NCBI GenBank assembly: GCA_910578195.1
Contig: CAJTOY010000004.1
Span: 1 to 64,000, forward strand
DNA length: 64,000 bases
From: an uncultured Christensenella sp.
Lineage (GTDB): Bacteria > Bacillota > Clostridia > Christensenellales > Borkfalkiaceae
Direction: 5' to 3'
The notes under the pieces are model-generated. The model did no database searches. It worked only from the letters and a program-made list of their open reading frames with translations, and was not told the origin of the DNA. The translations under genes and the position numbers were made by a program. Positions 50,090 through 60,547 of this stretch are shown here, piece by piece. Numbering within the stretch: the first letter of the stretch is position 1; each line of letters starts with the position of its first letter.

Positions 50090-51919
50090 ATGAAAAAGGC
50101 TACTAAAATTGCGGGCGTCGTTGTTGCATCGGCGGTCTGCGTAACGTCAATGGCTACGTTCGTTGCCTGTACTCCCGCGGAGGACGAGGGTAAACAATAT
50201 GTTGTAACATATTTGGACGGAACCCAACAACTCAAACAGGAAAAGGTAAAAGAGGGAGAAAAGGCTGTAAGATGGGAGCCCCAGAAGGACAATTATACGT
50301 TTGTAGACTGGTTTGCAACCCCCAACTTTATGCACCGCTTCGATTTCGACGCGCCGATTACCGAAAATAAATCCGCGTTCGCGCTGTTTGCCTCGGAAAA
50401 TCAAAGCGAGGACACGAGAGAATATTACATAGTCGGAAGCGGCACAAGCCCTGTACTTATGGCAAGCAACTGGGGCAAGGTTTTCGACGAAACCACTAAA
50501 ATGACCAAAGCCGAGGACAAAAACGAGTACACGTTCACTCTCGATTTGCAGAAAAACGACGAATTCCAGTTTGCGCTCGACGCGGACTGGCACAACCAGC
50601 GCGGAGCGGGTTATCTTAAAACCACCAAGCTTGCGGACGGAACGGTCGCGTTCAGCGGCACTGCGACGATAGGCGACAATCCGGCATACAGAATGAATAT
50701 CAAGTGCGAATATGCGGGCAACTACACGTTTACGCTTAAAACCCACCCCGACGACGACGCATATGAAACCAACCACCCCGAGTATACCGAGGAGAAAAAA
50801 GAAAACTTCAACTATAACCCTCTCGACAGCATAGAGTGGACGCGCAACGGCAACGTCAGCTCGGAGGGTATGACCGCGGTTACCGACTTTTATATTAAGG
50901 GCTCTGGCATAACGGCGTGGAAGGATATGTACAACGACGCGACTAAAATGAAGAACGACAAAGGCGTGTACTCTCTCGAAGTTTTCCTCAAAGCGAACGA
51001 AGAATTTATGTTCACTTCGCTCGTTACGGTAGGGGCAGACGTCGGCACGGGCACGGACTATCTGCGTGCGAGCAACCTCGACGAAGCGAGCAAGGCGTTC
51101 ATTGACCAGACGCCGAAATTAAATATGATTGCAAAGGCGGCGGGCACGTACACCTTCACATATACCAAGGCTACCGAGGTTTTGTCGGTTGCGTTTGACG
51201 CTACTAAGACCCCCGCTTCCGCGGACTATTATCTCGACGGCACATACGGCGGCGGCACCTGGGGTGACTTTATGAAGAACGCAGCGGCTCATAAGTTGGC
51301 GGAAACGGCGGCGAATTCGGGCGTTTACACCATTTCGAACGTTGCGCTTGCGGCGGGCGACGAGCTTGTGCTTCGCGCATATCCCGCAGGCACCGAAGTG
51401 CTGACCTGGCAAAACGGCGCGGGCAATTACTCGTTCGCGTATCTGTTCGGCGGCGGCACCGATTTTGTCAAGCCCGACAGCGGCACGAACATCAAGGTCG
51501 CCACGGCGGGAAGCTATGACATAACCTTCAACGCGTATGCCAAAATGATTACTATTGTCGCGCACACCGAATCCAAGGACACCCTAGACATCTATATCAA
51601 GGGCGAAAACATCAATAACTGGAAGCATGAGTTTTCGAGCGACTATCGTTTCACTCTCTCCGAGGACGAATTGACCTATGAATACGTGCTTACGGTCGAG
51701 GAAGGAAAGCCCGTCAGCTTCGGCGTTGAGAAATTCAACAAGGGCGTAACCGAGGGCTACGGCGATTTCCTCAACGTTACGGCAATAGGAACGAGCGGCG
51801 ACGCAAACGACAAGTTCACCGGCGAAGGGAATATCACTTGCTCGACGGCGGGCAGATACAAAGTAGTATACGATATCGGAACGGGAAAGATTGACTTCTA
51901 CGCTTTACCGAACGCATAA
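50090..51919 (+). CDS. Multi-module glucan-binding lipoprotein (SusE/F-like)
   Basis: 609 residues. Lipobox Cys27 (FVAC). Residues 37-100 look like an Flg_new/InlB-type beta repeat (DNYTFVDWFATP). Then come four related modules starting about 110, 265, 377 and 498 with (D/E)xYI.G and ending AGxYxFTxxxxT, the pattern of SusE/SusF starch-binding modules. It is likely to hold starch or maltodextrin at the cell surface for the adjacent GH13 enzyme and ABC importer. GAGGTG SD; LacI-type operator. Confidence 0.82.
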   Translation: MKKATKIAGVVVASAVCVTSMATFVACTPAEDEGKQYVVTYLDGTQQLKQEKVKEGEKAVRWEPQKDNYTFVDWFATPNFMHRFDFDAPITENKSAFALFASENQSEDTREYYIVGSGTSPVLMASNWGKVFDETTKMTKAEDKNEYTFTLDLQKNDEFQFALDADWHNQRGAGYLKTTKLADGTVAFSGTATIGDNPAYRMNIKCEYAGNYTFTLKTHPDDDAYETNHPEYTEEKKENFNYNPLDSIEWTRNGNVSSEGMTAVTDFYIKGSGITAWKDMYNDATKMKNDKGVYSLEVFLKANEEFMFTSLVTVGADVGTGTDYLRASNLDEASKAFIDQTPKLNMIAKAAGTYTFTYTKATEVLSVAFDATKTPASADYYLDGTYGGGTWGDFMKNAAAHKLAETAANSGVYTISNVALAAGDELVLRAYPAGTEVLTWQNGAGNYSFAYLFGGGTDFVKPDSGTNIKVATAGSYDITFNAYAKMITIVAHTESKDTLDIYIKGENINNWKHEFSSDYRFTLSEDELTYEYVLTVEEGKPVSFGVEKFNKGVTEGYGDFLNVTAIGTSGDANDKFTGEGNITCSTAGRYKVVYDIGTGKIDFYALPNA

Positions 51920-51925
51920 CAAAGA

Positions 51926-51955
51926 CAAGCGGGCGTTCTTTCGAACGCCCGCTTG
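51926..51955. terminator. Bidirectional terminator between lipoprotein and lacI genes
   Basis: CAAGCGGGCGTTC/GAACGCCCGCTTG, loop TTTC, followed by ATTTTAA on the plus strand. Confidence 0.88.
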
Positions 51956-51958
51956 ATT

Positions 51959-52738
51959 TTAAACGGTATATGTATGTATATCGAAGGTTTCGCGGCTGAG
52001 CGCCTTTAAAATACAGTCGGCGGTCTGTTTGCATACGGGGGGATAGATATCCTCGTAGCACACGTTGCGCGACTTGAAGTGCTCGGCAATCAGTCCGCTC
52101 ACGGTGAAGATATTTTCGGCGCCGACGTCGGTCAAACGCGTATCGTCTCCTATGAACACCACGCTTTCGAATGCGCCGAGGATTTGCTCCTTCAACGCTT
52201 TGTCGGCGGGCTCGGCACAGACGAACGAATAACCGCCTTTGAAATATCCGTCGGCTTTCTGTTTCAGCCTTTTAAAGTCTGGCGTGATCTGGAAAAACAG
52301 CTTGTCGTCGACGCACACATTTACCGCGATAAGCGGGATATAGTTCGCGTTGCCGATGCCGTAAAAGGTTTCCCGCGAGACGTTGTAGGCGATTATGACG
52401 TCCGCGCTCGAAATCTTCCCGAACGGCGGATTGACGAAAATCAAATCGAAGTCGTCGTTGAGCGAGCGCGCAAGCCCCTCTAAAAGGCTTACGAACTCCG
52501 CCTTGTCGATATACCCGCGGTTGTGCGTGCAGACGGCGATAAGCTTTCTGCCCGACGAGCGCAGATTTTTGGCGAATACGTTCGGCTTGTAGTTGAACAT
52601 ATTGATAACGTGCCAGATTTTGTTTTTTGTATCCTCGCTTATCGTCTGACCCTGCGTATCGTTGATGACGTAGGATACGGTTGCGGCGGAAACGCCCGCC
52701 TCCCGCGCGATATCGTGGATTGTAACTCTTTTACCCAT
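51959..52738 (-). CDS. LacI-family regulator of alpha-glucan use
   Basis: 259 residues. The N-terminal HTH TIHDIAREAGVSAATVSYVI and hinge helix (NVFAKNLRSSGRKLIAV) are typical; the effector domain is shorter than the usual 270 residues. It lies between the glucan-binding lipoprotein and the GH13 gene, so it probably senses maltodextrin. The start at 52738 has no SD, and a perfect TTGACA-17-TATAAT promoter ends 7 nt before the ATG, making it a leaderless candidate. Confidence 0.9.
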   Translation of the reverse strand: MGKRVTIHDIAREAGVSAATVSYVINDTQGQTISEDTKNKIWHVINMFNYKPNVFAKNLRSSGRKLIAVCTHNRGYIDKAEFVSLLEGLARSLNDDFDLIFVNPPFGKISSADVIIAYNVSRETFYGIGNANYIPLIAVNVCVDDKLFFQITPDFKRLKQKADGYFKGGYSFVCAEPADKALKEQILGAFESVVFIGDDTRLTDVGAENIFTVSGLIAEHFKSRNVCYEDIYPPVCKQTADCILKALSRETFDIHTYTV

Positions 52739-52745
52739 ATAGAAA

Positions 52746-52774
52746 ATTATACCAAAAAATTGACGGAATGTCAA
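52746..52774 (-). promoter_or_regulatory. lacI-type promoter giving a leaderless transcript
   Basis: Minus strand TTGACA (52769-52774), 17 nt, TATAAT (52746-52751), then TTTCTAT and the ATG. Confidence 0.85.
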
Positions 52775-52792
52775 TATTAAATGAGGAACGGT

Positions 52793-54379
52793 ATGAACGA
52801 AAAAGCAATGATACACACCCCCGAATCGAAATACTGTTTTGCTTTGGACGAAAACCGCGTAAAGCTCCGTCTGAGAATTTCGGCAGGGGATATCCCCGAC
52901 CGAATTTGCGCAGTCTACGGCGGAAAGTACGATTTCGCCGTCGAACGCAAATCGGTTGCAATGAAAAGAGAGAGGGAGGACGCGCTTTACGCATACTATA
53001 CGGTGACGCTGAACCTCGACGACAAGCGGCTTGTATACGTCTTTGAAATAGAGGAAAACGGCAAAATTAGCTACTTCTCCGAGGACGGACTTACGGATAC
53101 ATACGATTTCGAGCTCAGCTATTACAACTGTTTCCAGTATGCCTACGTCAACGGCTGCGACGTATTACGCCCCGTGGAGTGGGTAAAAACCGCGCGGTTT
53201 TACCAGATTTTCGTTGACAGATTCAACATAGGCGACAATAATAAAGATAAGAGTTATATCAACCTAAAATGGGGCGAAAAGCCCGACCCGAAAAGCTTTG
53301 CGGGCGGGGATATTAAGGGGATAACCGAAAAACTCGGCTATATTAAGGGCTTGGGTCTGAACGTGCTATACCTCACTCCCGTGTTCAGTTCGGTGTCCAA
53401 CCACAAGTACGACATAAACGACTATTACTCGGTCGACAAGGCGTTCGGCGACAAAGCCGACTTAAAGGAGCTAGTTCGAAGTGCGCACGAAAAGGGTATG
53501 AAGGTCGTGCTCGACGCGGTGTTCAACCATTGCAGCGAAAATTTGAAAGAGTTTCAAGACGTCTTAAAAAACGGCAGAAAGTCAAAGTTTTACGACTGGT
53601 TCGCGATAAAGGGCGACAGCCCGCTCGAATACGAGTGCTTCGCCGCGTGCAGGTACATGCCGAAGTTCAACACAGCAAACCCCGAGGTACGGGAATACCT
53701 TCTGGGAATTGCGACCTACTGGATAAAGGAGCTCGACATAGACGGCTGGCGGCTGGACGTTTCCGACGAGGTCTCGCACGAATTCTGGCGGGATATGCGG
53801 CGGGCAGTGAAAAAATTGAAGCCCGACTGCGTGCTTATCGGCGAGAACTGGCACGACGCGAATTCCTATCTTCAAGGCGACCAGTTCGACAGTATAATGA
53901 ACTACGCGTTCACGAAAGCGTGCCTCGACTATTACGCGTTCGGGAAATTCGACGCGAAAAACTTCGCCGACAAGCTCAACGAAATTTTAATGCGCAATAC
54001 CGACACGGTCAATGACATGATGCTAAACCTTTTAGACAGTCACGACACGCACAGATTTTTAACCCGCGTCGGCGGGAACGTGAACAGCCTTTTAAGCGCG
54101 CTTTGCGTTGCGTTCTTTTTCAGCGGCGCGCCGTGCGTGTACTACGGCACCGAAAACGCCATGGAGGGGGGCTACGACCCCGACTGCCGACGCACGTTCG
54201 ACTGGACGGAGGAGGGGCGCGACAACCCCGTTAAAACGCTTATAAGACGGCTTTCCGAATTGCGCGAAAAGCATTTCGCGGACGCGGAGGTTAAAATTTA
54301 CGCCGACGGCGGCAAGCTTGTAATGGAGCGCGGAAAATATAAGCTCACCGCGCAGAAAGACAAATTCGAAATAGAATAA
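52793..54379 (+). CDS. GH13 cyclomaltodextrinase/neopullulanase-type glucosidase
   Basis: 528 residues. N-terminal CBM34-like beta domain (about 1-120), then the (beta/alpha)8 barrel with conserved regions: LDAVFNHC (I), DGWRLDVSDE with the nucleophile Asp (II), IGENW with the acid/base Glu (III), LLDSHDTHR (IV). No signal peptide, so it cleaves imported maltodextrins or cyclodextrins in the cytoplasm. ATG 52793 is preferred for GAGG 6 nt upstream; ATG 52781 is possible. It heads the malEFG operon. Confidence 0.9.
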   Translation: MNEKAMIHTPESKYCFALDENRVKLRLRISAGDIPDRICAVYGGKYDFAVERKSVAMKREREDALYAYYTVTLNLDDKRLVYVFEIEENGKISYFSEDGLTDTYDFELSYYNCFQYAYVNGCDVLRPVEWVKTARFYQIFVDRFNIGDNNKDKSYINLKWGEKPDPKSFAGGDIKGITEKLGYIKGLGLNVLYLTPVFSSVSNHKYDINDYYSVDKAFGDKADLKELVRSAHEKGMKVVLDAVFNHCSENLKEFQDVLKNGRKSKFYDWFAIKGDSPLEYECFAACRYMPKFNTANPEVREYLLGIATYWIKELDIDGWRLDVSDEVSHEFWRDMRRAVKKLKPDCVLIGENWHDANSYLQGDQFDSIMNYAFTKACLDYYAFGKFDAKNFADKLNEILMRNTDTVNDMMLNLLDSHDTHRFLTRVGGNVNSLLSALCVAFFFSGAPCVYYGTENAMEGGYDPDCRRTFDWTEEGRDNPVKTLIRRLSELREKHFADAEVKIYADGGKLVMERGKYKLTAQKDKFEIE

Positions 54380-54382
54380 TCC

Positions 54383-54418
54383 AAGGGTATACCCTTGTGC
54401 GTTTGTAACCAAACGCAC
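54383..54418 (+). promoter_or_regulatory. Palindrome and hairpin ahead of malE
   Basis: A perfect 14-bp palindrome AAGGGTATACCCTT (54383-54396) directly abuts a hairpin GTGCGTTTG-TAAC-CAAACGCAC (54397-54418), ending 5 nt before the malE SD. It could be an operator, an mRNA stabiliser or a processing site raising malE over the upstream enzyme gene. Confidence 0.6.
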
Positions 54419-54433
54419 GTAAAGGAGGAATAT

Positions 54434-55870
54434 ATGAAGAAAACTCTTCCCGCTTTGATTGCCCATATCGCAGTGATACTTGCGCTGATAATACTTATGG
54501 GCACTCTCGGAATTATTGCCGCGGGAATCGAAGCCGAGGGCAACGATAAATTCACGGGCGAAATCGAGCGCGGCGCAACCTTGCGTATTCTCGAAAACGA
54601 CACCGCGAAGGAGCAGGGCTATTTGAAGGAGCTTCTCGACGCGTTCAACGCGAAGTACGCCGAATACGGCGTAAAGGCGGTAGACGCGAACATGGACCAG
54701 TACACCGACCTCGAAATGGGCGGCCCGTACGGCTACGGTCCCGACGTTCTCTATCAGGCGAACGACGCGCTTATGAAATACGTCGACGGCAAGCATATTC
54801 TGCCTCTGCCCGTCGAACAGCTCGAATGCGCCGACAAGGTCGGCGAAAAGGCATGGGACGCGTACCGCGCGAGCACGGGCGGGCAGGAATATATCTTCGG
54901 CGTGCCCGTCAACATACAGCAGCCCCTCTTGTTTTACCGCAAGGATTTGCTGCCCGCAAACTGGGAAACGGAGTGGGACAAAGACAAGAACGGCGTGCCC
55001 GACATGATTGAAAACTGGTCGGCAATGTACCGTTATTCCAAACAGATAAGACAAGCGAGCGGCGGAGCCAAATACGGCTATATGAAGTCGCTCAACGACG
55101 GATATTTCGCGTCGGGATACTTCTTCTCGTACGGCGGTTACGTCTTCGGCGGCGAGGACGGAAAGGATATATCCGACGTAGGCTTTTCCAAGAACGACGG
55201 CTATCTCGGCGCGAAGATAATCCGCCAGCTCGCTTCGGTAATGAACCTCGAATGTACCGAAGACACGATAACGCGCAACTCGTATTCGCGCATGGCGCAG
55301 GGCGCTTATTTCGCGACTATGACCACGCCCGACGTATACACCCTTTTCGTAAAAGAAATGGTGAACGCGGGCTTCACCGAGGAATATGCACGGGCGAATA
55401 TAGTAATGACCGATATTCCCGCCCTTCCCGCAAGCGGCAATCTCGAAGACGAAGACAACGGCTTTATAGATATGACCGCGATGGGCGGAGTAAACGGCTA
55501 TGCCGTAAGCTCGTATACGAAAGCTCCCAACGCCGCGCTCGCGTTTGTCGATTTTGCAACCTCCTACAAAATGATAAACCGTCGGGCGGAGCTTTTGGGC
55601 ATATCCCCCGCACGAAGCGATTTGGCGGAAACCCTCGGCGGGCTCAACGAAACCATCAAGGAAAATCTCGACAAGGGCAGTATTTACGTCATGCCCAGCG
55701 TTAGGGCGCTTGCGCAAGTGTGGACGCCGTTGCAGACATTCTGCGCGACGCTCGCCGACGACGTGCTCACGGGCAAGAACGTGTACACCAGCGACGAGAA
55801 ACTCAAAGAAGGCATAAAGAACGTGGATAAGCAGATTTACGACGCAATCCATACTCTGGGCGGTTCGTAA
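54434..55870 (+). CDS. malE: Maltodextrin-type ABC transporter substrate-binding protein
   Basis: 478 residues, family 1 solute-binding protein. Features are ILENDTAKEQGYLKELLDAFN at the start of the mature fold and GGVNGYAVSSYTKAPNAAL near the hinge region. The N-terminal hydrophobic segment (about 5-30) has no lipobox cysteine, so it may be an uncleaved anchor instead of a lipoprotein signal. AAGGAGGAA SD; 9 nt before malF. Confidence 0.85.
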   Translation: MKKTLPALIAHIAVILALIILMGTLGIIAAGIEAEGNDKFTGEIERGATLRILENDTAKEQGYLKELLDAFNAKYAEYGVKAVDANMDQYTDLEMGGPYGYGPDVLYQANDALMKYVDGKHILPLPVEQLECADKVGEKAWDAYRASTGGQEYIFGVPVNIQQPLLFYRKDLLPANWETEWDKDKNGVPDMIENWSAMYRYSKQIRQASGGAKYGYMKSLNDGYFASGYFFSYGGYVFGGEDGKDISDVGFSKNDGYLGAKIIRQLASVMNLECTEDTITRNSYSRMAQGAYFATMTTPDVYTLFVKEMVNAGFTEEYARANIVMTDIPALPASGNLEDEDNGFIDMTAMGGVNGYAVSSYTKAPNAALAFVDFATSYKMINRRAELLGISPARSDLAETLGGLNETIKENLDKGSIYVMPSVRALAQVWTPLQTFCATLADDVLTGKNVYTSDEKLKEGIKNVDKQIYDAIHTLGGS

Positions 55871-55879
55871 GGAGGAAAC

Positions 55880-57271
55880 ATGAAAACAATTTCCGATATT
55901 AAAAAGGGTTTCAAATCGATACCCGCAAAAATAAAATCGATACCGGCAAAACTTTCCGCAAAGCTTGCGGGCGCAAAGGAAATTCTCACGCAGGGCAACG
56001 GCAAGGTTACCGCCTCGCTCATAGTCATGGGACTCGGACAGCTGATATATAAACAGTGGGTAAAGGGCTTTATGTTTCTGTTTATTCAGGCGGCGTTTAT
56101 CGTCTACTTCGTGCTGACTGGCGCAACCGACCTATTCGGCTTCTTCACGCTCGGCATGCGCGAGGGCAACGCCTGGTACGGCATCGAGGGCGACAACTCG
56201 GTCGTCTGCCTGATAATGGGAATTCTCGCGATACTCATAATTTTGCTGTACGCGGTGATTTATATTTCCAACGTCAAGGACGTTTACCGCACGCAGTGCG
56301 CTTACGACACCTTGAAACAGCCGGAAAGCTTCAAAAAAGAGGTCGGGGCGCTGCTCGACAAGTCATTCCATAAAACCGCGCTGGCGCTGCCCGTGATAGG
56401 CGTGTGCGTGTTCAGTATCCTTCCGATTGTGTTCATGATACTGATTGCGTTCACGAATTACGGCGGGGATATAGTGCCGCCGGCGCTCGTGGACTGGGTC
56501 GGGTTTGCCAACTTCGGCAAGATACTTTCGCTCGGACAGTTCGCGCCGACATTCTTCAAAATATTCGGCTGGAACATGCTTTGGGCGGTGCTCGCAACTG
56601 CAATAAACTATTTCGCGGGGCTGGGGCTTGCCCTTCTTCTCAACAAGAAATGCGTGAAAGGCAAGGCAATATGGCGCGCCTTTCCCATACTCGCGTATGC
56701 AATTCCCGGCTTCATAACCCTGCTCGGTTTCAAGTTTATGTTCTCCTACGGCGGACCCATAAACTACTACATCCAGCAAGGCGGCGGCGAAGCGGTAGGC
56801 TTTTTGGGGCTTGACGCCAAATGGACGGCGCGCTTTATCGGTCTCGGGGTCAACGCGTGGATTTCCGTTCCCTCGACAATGCTTTTGGCGACGGGCATAC
56901 TCTCCAACATCAACACCGATTTATACGAAGCCGCGAGGGTTGACGGCGCGGGCGCGTGGAAGCAGTTTATCAAAATAACCCTGCCCTATGTGCTGTTCGC
57001 GACCACGCCCGTGCTCATTTCGCAGTTTATCGGCAACTTCAATAACTTCGGCATATTCTACTTCCTTCGCGGCGGACTGTACGCCGACGGCTACTTCCTC
57101 GCAAGCGATACCGACCTTCTGATAAACTGGCTGTACAATATGTCGATTGACAACAACTATTACTCGATAGGCGCGGCGATAAGCCTTGTGATATTCGTCA
57201 TTACCTCGATAATATCCCTTACCGTTTACGTCTTGTCGCCGTCGTATAAACAGGAGGAAACGTTCAGATGA
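55880..57271 (+). CDS. malF: Maltodextrin ABC transporter permease MalF
   Basis: 463 residues with about eight membrane segments: a basic N-terminal extension (KSIPAKIKSIPAKLSAKLAG), two extra helices and a loop as in MalF, and the EAA loop YEAARVDGAGAWKQFIKI contacting the ATPase. GGAGG SD; it overlaps malG by 4 nt. Confidence 0.92.
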   Translation: MKTISDIKKGFKSIPAKIKSIPAKLSAKLAGAKEILTQGNGKVTASLIVMGLGQLIYKQWVKGFMFLFIQAAFIVYFVLTGATDLFGFFTLGMREGNAWYGIEGDNSVVCLIMGILAILIILLYAVIYISNVKDVYRTQCAYDTLKQPESFKKEVGALLDKSFHKTALALPVIGVCVFSILPIVFMILIAFTNYGGDIVPPALVDWVGFANFGKILSLGQFAPTFFKIFGWNMLWAVLATAINYFAGLGLALLLNKKCVKGKAIWRAFPILAYAIPGFITLLGFKFMFSYGGPINYYIQQGGGEAVGFLGLDAKWTARFIGLGVNAWISVPSTMLLATGILSNINTDLYEAARVDGAGAWKQFIKITLPYVLFATTPVLISQFIGNFNNFGIFYFLRGGLYADGYFLASDTDLLINWLYNMSIDNNYYSIGAAISLVIFVITSIISLTVYVLSPSYKQEETFR

Positions 57272-58125
57272 ATAGTGCGAAAGTCAAGGTTGCAAAGGCA
57301 AAAAGCAAGCGCGTTTTAGACGTGCTGATAACATACTGCATACTTATAGTCGTTGCGTTCATATTCTTTTTCCCGTGTCTGTGGCTTATACTCGCGTCGT
57401 TTTCGAAGTCGGGCTCGATATACTCGTTCGACGGTTTCTTCCCCGCCGAATACGGCTTCGACGCGTTCAAGTCGCTGTTCACCGACACCGTAATGTACAA
57501 CTACCCGAGGTGGTTTTTAAACACCCTCTTCATTGCGGTAATGAGCTGTATTCTCGGTACGTTATTAACTATACTCACGGCGTACTGTATGTCGCGTTTC
57601 CGCTTCAAATCGAGAAAAGCCATGATGAAGGCTACCCTGCTTCTCGGCATGTTCCCCTCGTTTATGGGCACGATAGCGGTATATCTCATAATGACTCAGT
57701 TCAATCTTATCAATCAGCAGTGGGGACTTATCCTCATATACTCGGCGCAGGCGCCCATGGGCTATATGGTGCAGAAGGGCTTTTTCGACACCATACCCTA
57801 TTCGATAGACGAGGCGGCGAGAATCGACGGCGCGTCCAACTTCACGGTGTTCGTAAAATTCATACTTCCGCTTTCTAAGCCCATGCTCGTATACACGGCG
57901 CTGACTTCGTTCACCTGGCCGTGGTCGGACTTCATTCTGCCTAAAATGCTTCTTATCGATAAGGATTTGTATACGGTGGCTGTCGGGCTGATGTCCCTCG
58001 GCGAAACCGAATTCGCAAGGTTTGCGGCGGGGTCGATATTCATTGCTATACCTATAATCGTGTTGTACTTCTGTCTTGTGAAGTATATGATTAACGGAAT
58101 GGCTGCGGGCGCCGTAAAAGAATAA
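57268..58125 (+). CDS. malG: Maltodextrin ABC transporter permease MalG
   Basis: 285 residues, six membrane segments, EAA loop DEAARIDGASNFTVFVKFI. ATGA overlap with malF. Its stop codon falls inside the left arm of hairpin element copy E, which separates it from the ATPase gene. Confidence 0.93.
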   Translation: MNSAKVKVAKAKSKRVLDVLITYCILIVVAFIFFFPCLWLILASFSKSGSIYSFDGFFPAEYGFDAFKSLFTDTVMYNYPRWFLNTLFIAVMSCILGTLLTILTAYCMSRFRFKSRKAMMKATLLLGMFPSFMGTIAVYLIMTQFNLINQQWGLILIYSAQAPMGYMVQKGFFDTIPYSIDEAARIDGASNFTVFVKFILPLSKPMLVYTALTSFTWPWSDFILPKMLLIDKDLYTVAVGLMSLGETEFARFAAGSIFIAIPIIVLYFCLVKYMINGMAAGAVKE

Positions 58126-58246
58126 GATCAAATAAACTTCGCAATAGTTCGTTGAGCTTACGTTTGTGTTTCGGTCATTTACTTCTGTGTAAATTCCCTC
58201 ACACAATCCGCACTCGCCTGCTCTTGCTCGTTTCTTTGCACTTATT
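58121..58246. repeat. Dispersed covarying hairpin element, copy E
   Basis: 126 nt, most diverged copy. Tiers: AATAAG/CTTATT, CAAA/TTTG, AAAC/GTTT, GCAATAG/CTCTTGC (one T x C), TTGTGT/ACACAA, apical ATTTAC/GTAAAT. It contains the malG stop codon. Confidence 0.85.
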
Positions 58247-58291
58247 AACAAAATACTTGCTTCTTACTGTAAAAAAAGGGAGGAAATTAAT

Positions 58292-60226
<1,935 letters not shown>

Positions 60227-60293
60227 AAAGTCGCAAAGAGGACGTTGTTTCAGGCTCGAAACCGGACGGATTTGCTAAGCTTGTAAAAAATAC

Positions 60294-60323
60294 TTGACAA
60301 GCCCGATAGTGAAGCTATATAAT
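60294..60323 (+). promoter_or_regulatory. ribU promoter
   Basis: TTGACA (60294-60299), 18 nt, TATAAT (60318-60323), 20 nt before the riboswitch. Confidence 0.82.
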
Positions 60324-60342
60324 TGAGCTACAATTTAAAGTT

Positions 60343-60454
60343 ATTCTTTGGGGCGGGGTGAAATTCCCCACCGGTGGTAAAGTCCACGAAGGTCGCAAGA
60401 CCCCGAATCGGTGAAATTCCGATACCGACGGTAAAGTCCGGATGTTAAAAGAAT
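60343..60454 (+). ncRNA. FMN riboswitch (RFN element)
   Basis: Closing stem ATTCTTT/AAAGAAT. The conserved blocks GGGGCGGGGTGAAATTCCCC, ACCGGTGGTAAAG, GAATCGGTGAAATTCCGAT and ACCGACGGTAAAGTCCGG are all present in order. It controls ribU through the terminator downstream. Confidence 0.97.
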
Positions 60455-60474
60455 TACGCGGATATCGCTTTATG

Positions 60475-60505
60475 CCGCCCCGAAATATTTTCGGGGCGGT
60501 TTTTT
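60475..60505 (+). terminator. FMN riboswitch terminator
   Basis: CCGCCCCGAAA/TTTCGGGGCGG, loop TAT, followed by six T's, about 40 nt before the ribU start. Confidence 0.93.
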
Positions 60506-60547
60506 GCAAAGAACGACTTTAAAAATAAATTTTCAAGGAGTTCTTAT

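Noticed and set aside
54092..55852. 586-codon minus-strand ORF opposite malE
   Set aside because: Shadow frame; the plus strand carries clear GH13 and solute-binding protein signatures.
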